A stretch of DNA of 64,000 nucleotides from Epithemia pelagica (lineage: Eukaryota > Bacillariophyta > Bacillariophyceae > Surirellales > Surirellaceae): NCBI GenBank assembly GCA_946965045.2, contig OX337233.1, positions 682,001 to 746,000 on the forward strand. The letters are read 5' to 3'. The notes beneath the pieces were generated by a model, which saw only the letters and a program-made list of their open reading frames with translations, made no database searches and was not told the origin of the DNA. The position numbers and the translations under genes are program-made. Shown here piece after piece: positions 19,742 through 29,704 of the stretch (within the stretch, counting starts at the first letter, position 1; the number at the start of each line of letters is the position of its first letter).

Positions 19742-21772
19742 ATGGCGGATCAGCAAGAGTCACCATTGGAAGCACGGCTTGAGAAGGCTCGCAACGACGA
19801 GTTGAGTCTAGAAGCACTCTCCGAGCTTTCCGATGCATTGGCAGATGCCGGTCGCTTTCGTGAGGCCTATGAAGTTTTGCAAAAGGAATTAGCTGCGTTG
19901 GAACAAGAAAGAGCTGCGTTGGAGCAACGGGCAGCTGCGGCGAAGCAAGAAAGAGCTGCGTTGGAGCAACGGGCAGCTGCGGCGAAGCAAGAGAGAGCTG
20001 CGTTGGAGCAAGAGAGAGCTGCGGCAAAAGCGTGGCTCCATGAACGCCGATTTGGCTTCCAAAAGGCCATTCAACATGTGTATTTTCGCAACCATGACGC
20101 AGCATTGCCAGAGTTGGCGTTGAACAGCAGCGTGGAACCAAGCATGGGACGTTTCAACGGGAGGAACATGAATCCGCAGAAGGCGTCCTACCTCGCTCAC
20201 ACCTTTTCCGTTAGTAATCTGTGGAACGACGACGACATGGTGGTACCCACGTACTTTATCCCCGCGCCTGGTGAAGACCGTGCCCTCATTTTTAGCGGTT
20301 TCAGTCCCCAACACTTTCCACTCAAGTATCACAATGAACTCGAAATTCTGGTTCATGTTCGTTTGCTCGTCGAGGATGCCATTGTCTGTATCGGCTGTCG
20401 GACACTACTCGATTTGTACATGGAGAGTTCCTTTTATGGTATGTCACCAGACATGGTCTTCCTCCGCCATGAGCGCACCCGTCAAATCGTCTTTGTGATT
20501 CAAGTCAAGTCTCCCAATCGACCGGGAACCGACGACAATGTGTTGGAAGATCTAGTGGTGGGCGGGCAACTCTGGTTGTATTTAATGTCCATGAAGCAAT
20601 CGGGTAACCCAAAACCAATGGGGGCCATTTGTACTTTTAATGCGCTACGACTGGTCTCCTTGGACTCCTTTGAGACGCACATGTTTGAAGATGCGAAACA
20701 AAAACTCAACACTACGACGGTAGATATATGGCCAGAGGAACAACCTGACATCAAGAAACAGGCATCAAGTCCGGATTCGAAGAAGCAGAGTGCATCGGAG
20801 AAAAGCAAAAAGTTGAGTGTCAATGATCCCCCTGATTCGTTTGACACACAAGTTTGCGATGGAGTAGAAGTCAATGTCTTTCGTCCTTTGTTGTATGGGA
20901 GCGAGGCTGTACAGGGCGGCAATGTGTTCCGCATGCTGTTGGTAGCATTGACGACAGCAATGTTGGAAAACGACCACCTAGACGCTTCTTGTGAAATGAT
21001 GACGGAGGTCCAGAAAGGCAATGACATTGGAAGCCGTCTCTTTGCCTTTGCCAAGCCAGGCATGCTAGGGTTTGCCAGGACACCCCCAAAACTTGTCGTG
21101 CAAGCAGAACATCCTCACACAGCGGAAAACTTTTTCATACTCGATATCTTTGGTCCAGAAACGCAAGGTGAAGTGCGATTGATTGTGAGCACGGCAGGAA
21201 TGCCTGCGGCCGTCAAGTTTTATCGCTTCAAGCCATCACGTTTGGCGACCCCCGATGAGCGAAAACAGGACAATGAAAGCCGATTCGAAGAGGTGGAGAA
21301 GGCTCGGGACAAGGAGTGGGACTTGTGGCAAATCTTGTATCACGATCGAGGGGCTCGAAAAATTACACTGGGAGGGTTTCCATGTTTGCTCATGCCCTAT
21401 GGAACTCAGATCCCCATGCAAGACCGAAGCGCATCCCTGAGCTATATCGAAAGCGAACTTGTCAGGTTATGCCAGAAAGGGTTTGCCTACCCAGAAACGG
21501 ACTTGGATTGGCACCATGTGTTCAAGGATATGCATGGAACGCTCTTTCTATCGAACCTAGGTTCTCTGGAACGAATACCAGATGAAGAGGACTGCTCGGA
21601 CACTGTGCAACAACAATTGCAACGCCTAAAGGTGGATGCAACGCCGGCGGATGCGGTAGCATCGTCCATTGAAACTGTTGCAGGGAGCAGTCCAACCAAG
21701 CGAAGCGCTCCCGGAGGTGAATCGACGCCTACACAGCGACTGAAATCCAATGAAACGACACAGATCTCGTAG
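19742..21772 (+). CDS. coiled-coil / PD-(D/E)XK nuclease-like / kinase-like fusion, copy 1 (Crinkler-RHS type)
   Basis: 676 aa from ATG 19742, the position conserved in copies 2 and 3. Residues 1-45 are helical (L-E-A-L-S-E-L-S-D-A-L-A-D). A heptad coiled coil of L-E-Q-E-R-A-A units runs to about 100. A nuclease-like fold has S-P-D-M-V at about 236 and V-I-Q-V-K-S at about 253-257. The acidic residue of the usual E-x-K is Gln here but Glu in copy 3. A charged linker follows. From about 490 is a kinase-like region: A-A-V-K-F-Y (beta-3 Lys), an E-W helix, L-L-M-P-Y-G hinge, W-H-H-V where HRD is expected, and F-L-S-N-L where DFG is expected. Architecture of nuclease plus kinase-like domain is known in Crinkler/RHS conflict proteins. 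Catalytic activity is doubtful. Confidence 0.7.
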   Translation: MADQQESPLEARLEKARNDELSLEALSELSDALADAGRFREAYEVLQKELAALEQERAALEQRAAAAKQERAALEQRAAAAKQERAALEQERAAAKAWLHERRFGFQKAIQHVYFRNHDAALPELALNSSVEPSMGRFNGRNMNPQKASYLAHTFSVSNLWNDDDMVVPTYFIPAPGEDRALIFSGFSPQHFPLKYHNELEILVHVRLLVEDAIVCIGCRTLLDLYMESSFYGMSPDMVFLRHERTRQIVFVIQVKSPNRPGTDDNVLEDLVVGGQLWLYLMSMKQSGNPKPMGAICTFNALRLVSLDSFETHMFEDAKQKLNTTTVDIWPEEQPDIKKQASSPDSKKQSASEKSKKLSVNDPPDSFDTQVCDGVEVNVFRPLLYGSEAVQGGNVFRMLLVALTTAMLENDHLDASCEMMTEVQKGNDIGSRLFAFAKPGMLGFARTPPKLVVQAEHPHTAENFFILDIFGPETQGEVRLIVSTAGMPAAVKFYRFKPSRLATPDERKQDNESRFEEVEKARDKEWDLWQILYHDRGARKITLGGFPCLLMPYGTQIPMQDRSASLSYIESELVRLCQKGFAYPETDLDWHHVFKDMHGTLFLSNLGSLERIPDEEDCSDTVQQQLQRLKVDATPADAVASSIETVAGSSPTKRSAPGGESTPTQRLKSNETTQIS

Positions 21773-22860
21773 GAGAATGGGACACACAGACCAAGCAGGA
21801 AAATGTGTTTTTGTCCCATTCTCCTGCTAAATCTGTGTCGTTTCATTGGATTTGGTTCGTTCTATGTTTAGAATACCGCCATCACTGGATGCAGCAACGA
21901 GTTTCCAATGTTCTTTCCTGCCGGGATATATACCGACTTTCATTTCTAGGAAGTTTCCGTCACTCTTCTTATAGCTCATTTCTTCAGCAAATGTCGTAGG
22001 TAGAAAAGGTTCATTCTAGTACAGTGAACTTGGGCGTTCCGTCACCACGGCAAATGTCACAAAAGACCGGTCTACGCTTTGGTGCCGCCAATAGTAAACA
22101 CTATGCCTGCTTTAGTTCCTGGATGTAGAAAAGTGGTACGATAATGACAGGTAGCATTGCCATCATCGTCCAGAGAAAATGTTTCTGGGGACAGTCCAAC
22201 CAAGCGAAGTGCTACCGGAGGTGAATCGACGCCAACACAGCGACTGAAATCCAATCAAACAACACAGGCTTTGTAGGAGAATGGGACGCACAGACTTAGC
22301 GGCAGATTGTGTTTGTTCCATTCTCCTGCTAAATCTCTGTCGTTTCATTCGATTTGGTCGGCTCACTGTTTACATCATCACCGTCACTTGATGCAACAAC
22401 GAGTTTCCAATGTTCGTTCCTTCCTGGATAGATACCGACTTTCATGGGTTCTATTTGTTGCTAGGAAGTTTCCGTCACTCTACTTGTAACTTATTTCTTC
22501 AGCAAATGTAGTAGGTACAAAAGGTTCATTCTAGTACAATCAACTTGGGCGTTCCGTCACCACTGCAAATGTACAAAAGCCCGGTCTACGCTTTGCCGAA
22601 GTCATCTTGCACTATGCTTACTTTAGTTCCTGGATATAGAAAAGTGGAACGACAATGACAGGTAACGAAGCGAAGCACTCCAGAGGAGATTTTTTCGAGG
22701 CCTTCACATTGACTGAAATCCGATAAAATAACACAGCTTCACCAGGACAATGTGCTTCTCTCTTTCTGCTGCTTAATCGGATTTGGTCAGCTCTATGTTT
22801 ACATTTCCACCATCACTGGATGCAACAACGACTTTCCGATATCAATAGTACTACTAGTGG
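21680..22860 (+). repeat. tandem copies of the nuclease-kinase gene 3' tail and flank
   Basis: The last roughly 90 bp of the copy 1 CDS plus its 3' flank recur. The CDS end at 21680-21772 is echoed at 22183-22276 (SPTKRSA-type coding, AATCCAATCAAACAACACAGG) and more weakly at 22670-22740. The blocks 'CCATTCTCCTGCTAAATCT', 'GCAACGAGTTTCCAATGTTC' and 'AGGTTCATTCTAGTAC' occur at regular spacing of about 480 bp. The flank also occurs beside copy 3 (33170-33576) and copy 4. Confidence 0.75.
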
Positions 22861-23108
22861 TCCCCTTTGATGTTTTGTGCTAATGATTTTTCCATGGCTT
22901 GTTTCAAGAATGGCGGTGCCACCTGGGGAGCCGTTTCTCCTTGGTGGCAGTATGAGGTCCACCAATGCGGTTCAATGACACAAGGCCTGCGACGGCAATT
23001 CCCGAATGACAATATCAACGGTTGGACTCGTCATGTTGAGGTCGTCGTGGGATCGGTTGTGGTCCATTCAAGGATTGGTTCCTTTTGTCCTCAACCAAAA
23101 TTGACGCA
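22861..23108 (-). pseudogene. LRR/ankyrin gene remnant, unit 2 (internally deleted)
   Basis: On the minus strand it starts with the conserved ATG-CGT-CAA at 23108 and continues with an LRR-like fragment (V-I-R-E-L-P-S-Q-A-L-C-H) that meets a stop. It then jumps to the ankyrin fragment G-E-T-A-P-Q-V-A-P-P-F-L-K-Q-A-M-E-K. Some 2.7 kb of the intact gene between these parts is missing. Most of it is nearly identical to parts of 36363-37520. Confidence 0.75.
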
Positions 23109-23569
23109 TGCATTGTGGAGTGTGGTTTGATTTTGAATGGGCCACACAATTCAAACAAAGATGATGGTGATGACGACGACGACGGTGTCATTCTTAGCGA
23201 TATGCAGGATCGTTCGTGTTTCGTGTCCGCTCTTTCTTGGTTCTTGGGGAAACAAATTTTGTGAGCAAAAAGAAATTGGAGTGCGCGCGCCCGATCGAGA
23301 ACCCCTAAAGTCGTGGTCCCATTATCACAAGCGGGAGTCAAGTACACGATCCATTCCCGGATCAACTCACGTAAATCGCAAATGAATCCTCGTCCATTCT
23401 TATCGCATCAAAGTCTCATTGCTTCTGTGTGCTCTTACGAATCGACTCATTATTCGAGAGGCGTACAAAACAAACAACGGCCCGAGAGCCCGAGACTCGC
23501 AGACGTTTTTCCTAGGAAGAAAGCATAAAAGGTCATTGCACAAAACAAGCAAACACACATCAAGAGATC
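23109..23569. promoter_or_regulatory. shared divergent promoter region, unit 2
   Basis: 461 bp with the same ordered blocks as 19246-19741: GGGCCACACAATTC, GATGACGACGACGAC, a GTGCGCGCGCCCGATCGAG block, GTCGTGGTCCCA and GAGAGCCCGAGACTCGCA. It is kept although the left gene is dead. Confidence 0.55.
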
Positions 23570-25639
23570 ATGGCGGATCAGCAAGAGTCACCATTGGAAG
23601 CACGGCTTGAGAAGGCTCGCAACGACGAGTTGAGTCTAGAAGCACTCTCCGAGCTTTCCGATGCATTGGCAGATGCCGGTCGCTTTCGTGAGGCCTATGA
23701 AGTTTTGCAAAAGGAATTAGCTGCGTTGGAACAAGAAAGAGCTGCGTTGGAGCAACGGGCAGCTGCGGCGAAGCAAGAAAGAGCTGCGTTGGAGCAACGG
23801 GCAGCTGCGGCGAAGCAAGAGAGAGCTGCGTTGGAGCAACGGGAAGCTGCGTTGGAGCAAGAGAGAGCTGCGTTGGAGCAAGAGAGAGCTGCGGCAAAAG
23901 CGTGGCTCCATGAACGCCGATTTGGCTTCCAAAAGGCCATTCAACATGTGTATTTTCGCAACCATGACGCAGCATTGCCAGAGTTGGCGTTGAACAGCAG
24001 CGTGGAACCAAGCATGGGACGTTTCAACGGGAGGAACATGAATCCGCAGAAGGCGTCCTACCTCGCTCACACCATTTCCGTTAGTAATCTGTGGAACGAC
24101 GACGACATGGTGGTACCAACGTACTTTATCCCCGCGCCTGGTGAAGACCGTGCCCTCATTTTTAGTGGTTTCAATCCCCAACACTTTCCACTCAAGTATC
24201 ACAATGAACTCGAAGTTCTGGTTCATGTTCGTTTGCTCGTCGAGGATGCCATTGTCTGTATCGGCTGTCGGACACTACTCGATTTGTACATGGAGAGTTC
24301 CTTTTATGGTATGTCTCCAGACATGATCCTCCTCCGCCATGAGCGCACCCGTCAAATCGTCTTTGTGATTCAAGTCAAGTCTCCCAATCGACCGGGAACC
24401 GGCGACAATGTGTTGGAAGATCTAGTGGTGGGTGGACAACTCTGGTTGTACTTAATGTCCATGAAGCAATCGGGTGTCAAAAAACCAATGGGGGCCATTT
24501 GTACGTTTAATGCGCTACGACTGGTCTCCTTGGACTCCTTTGAGACGCACATGTTTGACGATGCGAAACAAAAACTCAAGACGACAACGGTAGATATATG
24601 GCCAAAGGAACAATCTGACAGGAAGAAACAGGCATCAAGTCCGGATTCGAAGAAGGAGATTGCATCGGAGAAAAGCAAGGAGTTGATTGTCAATGATCCC
24701 CCTGATTCGTTTAACACGCAAGTTTGCGATGGAGTAGAAGTAAATGTCTTGCATCCTTTGTTGTATGGGAGCGAGACTGTACAGGACGGCACTGTCTTCC
24801 GCATGCTGTTGCTAGCATTGACGACAGCAATGTTGGAAAACGACCAAGAAGGCGCTTCTTGTGAAATGATGACGGAGGTCCAGAAAGGCAATGACATTGG
24901 AAGCCGTCTCTTTGCCTTTGCCAAGCCAGACATGCTTGGGTTTGCCAGGGCACCCCCAAAACTTGTCGTGCAAGCAGAACATCCTCACACGGCGGAAAAC
25001 TTTTTCATACTCGATATCTTTGGTCCAGAAACGCAAGGTGAAGTGCGATTGATTGTGAGCACGGCAGGGATGCCTGCGGCCCTCAAGTTTTACCGCTTCA
25101 AGCCATCACGTTTGGCGACAGCCGATGAGCGAAAACAGGACAATGAAAGCCGATTCGAAGAGGTGGAGAAGGCTCGGGAGAAGGAGTGGGACTTGTGGCA
25201 AATTTTGTATCACGATCGAGGGGCTCGAAAAATTACACTGGGAGGGTTTCCATGTTTGCTCATGCCCTATGGAACTCAGATCCCCATGCAAGACCGAAGC
25301 GCATCCCTGAGCTATATCGAAAGCGAGCTTATCAGGTTTCGCCAGAAAGGGTTTTCCTACCCAGAAACGAACTTGGATTGGCACCATGTGTTCAAGGATA
25401 TGCATGGAACGCTCTTTTTATCGAACCTCGGTTCTCTGGAACCAGTACCAGATGGAGAGGACTGCTCGGACACTGTGCAACAACACTTGCAACGCCTGAA
25501 GGTGGATGCAACGCCGGCGGATGCGGTAGCATCGTCCATTGGAACTGTTGCGGGGAGCAGTCCAACCAAGCGAAGCGCTTCCGGAGGTGAATCGACGCCT
25601 ACCCAGCGTCTGAAATCCAATGAAACGACACAGATGTAA
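23570..25639 (+). CDS. coiled-coil / PD-(D/E)XK nuclease-like / kinase-like fusion, copy 2
   Basis: 689 aa, close to copy 1 throughout. The main length difference is two extra heptads (14 residues, R-E-A-A-L-E-Q then E-R-A-A-L-E-Q) in the coiled coil. The nuclease-like motif is S-P-D-M-I and V-I-Q-V-K-S, again Gln instead of Glu. The kinase-like end keeps A-A-L-K-F-Y, L-L-M-P-Y-G and W-H-H-V. The linker between nuclease and kinase-like parts (about residues 330-400) is the most divergent part. No frame break is seen. The 3' flank diverges from copy 1 soon after the stop. Confidence 0.7.
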   Translation: MADQQESPLEARLEKARNDELSLEALSELSDALADAGRFREAYEVLQKELAALEQERAALEQRAAAAKQERAALEQRAAAAKQERAALEQREAALEQERAALEQERAAAKAWLHERRFGFQKAIQHVYFRNHDAALPELALNSSVEPSMGRFNGRNMNPQKASYLAHTISVSNLWNDDDMVVPTYFIPAPGEDRALIFSGFNPQHFPLKYHNELEVLVHVRLLVEDAIVCIGCRTLLDLYMESSFYGMSPDMILLRHERTRQIVFVIQVKSPNRPGTGDNVLEDLVVGGQLWLYLMSMKQSGVKKPMGAICTFNALRLVSLDSFETHMFDDAKQKLKTTTVDIWPKEQSDRKKQASSPDSKKEIASEKSKELIVNDPPDSFNTQVCDGVEVNVLHPLLYGSETVQDGTVFRMLLLALTTAMLENDQEGASCEMMTEVQKGNDIGSRLFAFAKPDMLGFARAPPKLVVQAEHPHTAENFFILDIFGPETQGEVRLIVSTAGMPAALKFYRFKPSRLATADERKQDNESRFEEVEKAREKEWDLWQILYHDRGARKITLGGFPCLLMPYGTQIPMQDRSASLSYIESELIRFRQKGFSYPETNLDWHHVFKDMHGTLFLSNLGSLEPVPDGEDCSDTVQQHLQRLKVDATPADAVASSIGTVAGSSPTKRSASGGESTPTQRLKSNETTQM

Positions 25640-26708
25640 CAGGAGAAACTCTGTGTTGTTTCATTGGATTTCAGTCGCGGTATCCGTGGAATGTCACCTT
25701 GTTGGAAAGTTTGTAGGTACTACGATTTGGATATCGTGGCTCGAGGCTTTGCCCATCATGAACGCTTATTTGCAACACATTCAATGTCAACCCTATTTCT
25801 CACCTTGTTCTTGCGTCGCTATCCACATGCGAAGCCAGGTTCCTGTCGGGAGGGTTTTTAATTCGAGAAGAGAAAAATGATTCGGTAATTCAGACTATAA
25901 ATGTGGTACCCACAGGTATTAACTAATCGAAAAAACATTCAATCTTGTGTGCAGGATCTCGCGAAATGACGTATTCCAAGTCCTAGGTTCGAAGGAGTGG
26001 GGTATTCATTGACTGGGACTTGTCCCTCTGCTGTTGCTTTTTCGTTTGTTGAAAGGAATTTTGTGAGCCAATCCACAAAAAAAGAACCCGTTCTTTTCGG
26101 AGCGCGCGCGCCCCATCCTACGTTTGTGGAAAGGTCGTGGTCCCACGTAAATCTTTATCTCTTTGAGACGCCCAAGACGTTTGGTCCTGATTTGATCCCG
26201 AACACTACCGAATGACGCATGGACACGAACGTGCAGCCGTGTCAGAAGGCAGATGCCCGGGGGTGTCATTGGAACCACTGACGTAGTAGACACGACACCA
26301 TCTTTGGTTGGTCGGGTTCCAATGACAGTTTGTCGCACAAGCTGTCTGCAGTTTCGGACAACATGTTGTATGGTCCCCATTCGGTACACAATGACCCACA
26401 GTCGTGTGTGGACGGCGCTGCAGTTGCACCGCACTGCCATTGTATTCCGGCCTGTTTGGCAGGAACGAACAAAGACGTACCACACAAACGCAGTCGTACC
26501 ACGGTGTCTCCACCAATCATCTCATCGTAGAGAGTCACACGACACAAAAAACACGCTCAGCTTCCTTTTTTTTGTCACGCTCGTTGCTTCCTTCGCCCTT
26601 TTGCATCTCACAAAACAGACAGCGTGTCAAACACAACCACAACAAACAAACCAAACCGTGTGTCTTTCTTGTCCTTGTTCCACAATATAACAACACAAAC
26701 CTCCGACC
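25640..26708. other. gene-poor region with a remnant of the divergent spacer
   Basis: About 26040-26160 holds TTTTGTGAGCC, TTTTCGGAGCGCGCGCGCCCC and GTCGTGGTCCCAC in the order seen in the promoter regions of units 1 and 2. No nuclease-kinase gene follows. A Cys-rich minus-strand open frame at 26205-26516 matches nothing I know and is not called. From 26600 the sequence is ACAAC-rich, probably the promoter of the gene at 26709. Confidence 0.45.
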
Positions 26709-27302
26709 ATGCCCATTTCCTCTCGTCGATTGTTGCGCCAACGGTCCATTCGTTTGAGTGCCGCCACACACCAAGAACAAGGTGTGCTCCCCGAGCCACA
26801 CACTTCCCCCCAACACTTGCAATCTTCGTCTTCCCCGTCGTCGTCCTCCTTTTCCCTCTCGACGGACGAATCCTCCACCATTGCCGTCCAATCCACCCCT
26901 ACGACCAAACAACAACAACCACAAACCAAGAAGAAGCACGTGTCGTTTGATCAAGTGCACGTCCGATCCTACAGTTTGGTCATGGGCGATCATCCCTATT
27001 GTGCCACGGGATGTCCTCTCAGTTTGGATTGGACCTATCAACCCCAAGTGTCGCAATCCCTGTACGACTATGAATTGCAGCACGAACGCCGTGGATTGGT
27101 CCGATCCACCTGTCACGAACGACATGCCCGCTTGTTGGACCAACAACAACAACACCAAAACAACGACGCGGAACAACGAGACGACGATTCCCCCACGGCA
27201 GTGGTCGACTCTCGACAGTTGCGACATGCCTGTCGACGACAAGCGCGCTGTCGCGATCGACGCATTCAACAAGCCGAACAAGTGGCCTTTTTTCAGCATT
27301 GA
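26709..27302 (+). CDS. diatom-type V-S-F / R-S-Y / G-D-x-P motif protein, paralogue of 8601-9413
   Basis: 197 aa from ATG 26709 (context ACCATGCCC). A basic N-terminus and Ser/Thr/Gln-rich linker precede the core K-H-V-S-F-D-Q-V-H-V-R-S-Y, M-G-D-H-P-Y-C, L-S-L-D-W-T-Y, L-Y-D-Y-E-L and a His/Arg/Gln-rich tail. The motif order matches the protein at 8601-9413, which is on the other strand. No membrane segment, signal or catalytic motif is seen. Function is unknown. Confidence 0.75.
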   Translation: MPISSRRLLRQRSIRLSAATHQEQGVLPEPHTSPQHLQSSSSPSSSSFSLSTDESSTIAVQSTPTTKQQQPQTKKKHVSFDQVHVRSYSLVMGDHPYCATGCPLSLDWTYQPQVSQSLYDYELQHERRGLVRSTCHERHARLLDQQQQHQNNDAEQRDDDSPTAVVDSRQLRHACRRQARCRDRRIQQAEQVAFFQH

Positions 27303-28849
27303 TTGCCGCATAGTTTCTAGTCATATTGTATAAATTGTACAAAGGTATCCTACATGGCCATTCGCTTTGGGACGCGTGAATCGCTGGTGCGTCGCTTCTA
27401 CGAGGATGGATCCGGGAACTCTTGGGCCTTTTTCGTCTACGAGTAAGATACAAATGACCCTGCACGAGGGCTTTTACGATTGCCCGTTGCACTCCCCGTT
27501 CGTGGAGTCCGTGACCGGAAAATTACATCTGCCGGCCATTGTCTCGAGAGAATGACCGAACATACCAGCCGCCGAATGAAGTTGGAACTTGGGGGTCCGA
27601 CCGGGAACGAGGCAATTGCAGTCTCATCCACGAAATGGATTCAGCGAGCCAGGCAATAACGTTCCAGATTCAAATAAGGTTTCAAACATATAAGCCAAGG
27701 AAAACAATTATAAGCCCTCCTTTCAAGGGCGTATCAAAGTGTTATTGGATATCTTCGAACCAACTGAGTTTTGGGGAGCGAGAAAGGTCCACGCTCCACG
27801 GCAGAGGCGGCGAGAATTCTTTCGCTCCACACCACACACCACACACCACACACACCCTCAACGAGAAGCATCCCTCCGTTTTGGGTTTGGGGTGTCGTCG
27901 TTCCACAACGTGGCCCCTTGTCCTTGTCAACCCAACTGTCTCACTCTCCATTGTCCATCCACAGCGTTCTTGATCCACGCTCCATTTGGTCGAACCGGAT
28001 CGATTTGGTTGTTTCTGGATTGCGGACTGATTGATCGAAACGGTTCACTCCAATCCACGTCCCTCCGCACACTCACGGGAACAACGACTCGAACAGTTTC
28101 ACGCTCTCACGTGGTGGAACAACAGCGTTCCACAAACGACCGGTCCCCTACTTTCTCACGTTCGAGTATCAGTGGGAACGCCTCCTTCCAAACCGTCTTG
28201 TCGAGTCGGAACATTACGTCCCCCCCAAAAAGCCTTGTGACAGCGACTCCCAAACGACAAGGATCGATTGTGGACCACAACTGACAACGCTCCAAGCCCG
28301 CAAATCATTCCAACCGAGACGATATCCCAATTGACAACAACAACACACTCAACAGGTAGGTTTCGAAAAAGGAGGACAGATCATGAGTTGCAGAATTGTT
28401 ATCGCGCTGCGACGGCAAGAAATTCTCTTATGGCGGAGAGAGCGTTTGGGAATATCCAAACGAATGAAGCGCCTGTTGACACGCAGCAAAATGGCCATGG
28501 GCGAATATAGTTGGGGCTAGAGGGTTGTTGTGGTTGTGGTTGTTTGGATTGTCATGAGTCGACCTGGCCTGGAGGACGTTCCATCCAACGATGGAACCCC
28601 AAATTTTGTGTGAATCGTGTGACGAGTGGGGACGAAAAATTTGTGGTCCCCAAAAATGTTGCTCACGCCAAAGTCTCTTCCCGTCGTTGTTGGTTTGTTC
28701 CAGTCTTGTTGTTGTTGTTGTCGTTTGTTCCGATTTCCGATACTCCGCTTCAGGACGAATTGGTTTCGTAACCAAAATTCTGGGACAGTTTCACAAACCC
28801 TTGGATTGCAACAATCACCAACCAACGCCATTGTGAAAAAAAAACGACC
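27303..28849. other. intergenic region without supported gene
   Basis: About 1.5 kb. A (CACAC/ACC)n run lies at 27829-27855. Open frames on both strands are short, overlapping and without domains. Confidence 0.5.
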
Positions 28850-29704
28850 ATGGCACCGCAAGAACGCTACACGACAACCACACGGACGACGCGCACCCGG
28901 CGGCAACGGCCCCTGCTGCATGCGTCCTTTTCGGAATACGATGAGTCGAGTGATTCCTTTCAACCGGACGAACAAGACAAGGCCATGGTGGTGTGTACGC
29001 CCGCCAAGGAACCCACCTTTTTGCCTCGCACTACGACTGGCTTGTCGTTGGTGGAGTTGGCCCGGGCCGAAATTCAGGAATTGCGGCACCGCCAAGCCGT
29101 CCATGCTGCGCACTTGGTGTCGTCGTCGTCCTCTCAACCCCGTATTCCCCCTCCCTCCTATTTGGGTCGATTTCCGACGGCTTGTGCCGCCTTGGTCCAA
29201 AGCATGCCCGGCAATCACTGCTGTGTCGATTGTGGCGCGCGACACCCGACGTGGGCGGCGGTCAGTTATGGCGCTCTCTTGTGTTTGCACTGCAGTGGCC
29301 ATCATCGATCCCTCGGCGTGCGCGTGTCGTCCGTCTGTTCCCTCGACCTGGATCATGTCAGTGTCCAGCAAGTCCTGTCCTTGTTGGAAGGTGGCAATGA
29401 TCAATGGCGCGCCTTTTTGGAACGACACTTGTTGACCCCCGAAACGTTGCCGCCCCAATCGTCGTCGCGGTTGACGGCCGAAACCGTCGTTCGACTCCGG
29501 TACAAGACCAAGGCGGCCCTCTTTTATCGACAACAATTGCAATTGCATGTTCAAGGCATTTTGCAACACGAGGGACCCTATCAAGGACGACGACGACAAC
29601 CACAAGGACCACCACATGTGGAACCAAGTAGTAGTAGTGCTACGGCCCGTCCGTCACCCGAACGACGAACGCCTCCCGGTCGCTCGGTATCGCAACAGTG
29701 TTGA
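28850..29704 (+). CDS. ArfGAP-domain protein
   Basis: 284 aa. An N-terminal Thr/Arg-rich stretch and a helical L-A-R-A-E-I-Q-E-L-R segment precede a small ArfGAP zinc finger. C125-x2-C128-x16-C145-x2-C148 is followed by R153, the CX2CX16CX2CX4R signature with the arginine finger (C-S-G-H-H-R-S-L-G-V). S-L-D-L-D-H follows, as in the family. ArfGAPs stimulate GTP hydrolysis on Arf GTPases in vesicle traffic. The tail is basic and Ser/Pro-rich with no further domain seen. The start ATG has a good context (ACCATGGCA) and a CAA-rich leader. Confidence 0.9.
   Translation: MAPQERYTTTTRTTRTRRQRPLLHASFSEYDESSDSFQPDEQDKAMVVCTPAKEPTFLPRTTTGLSLVELARAEIQELRHRQAVHAAHLVSSSSSQPRIPPPSYLGRFPTACAALVQSMPGNHCCVDCGARHPTWAAVSYGALLCLHCSGHHRSLGVRVSSVCSLDLDHVSVQQVLSLLEGGNDQWRAFLERHLLTPETLPPQSSSRLTAETVVRLRYKTKAALFYRQQLQLHVQGILQHEGPYQGRRRQPQGPPHVEPSSSSATARPSPERRTPPGRSVSQQC

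Noticed and set aside
26213-26219. A third ATG-CGT-CA start of an LRR/ankyrin remnant
   Set aside because: The word is there, but the GC-rich spacer block lies on the wrong side and no LRR-like sequence follows.
26205-26516. Cys-rich minus-strand frame
   Set aside because: Cysteine pattern matches no family I know; ORF length is within chance and the plus strand is equally open.
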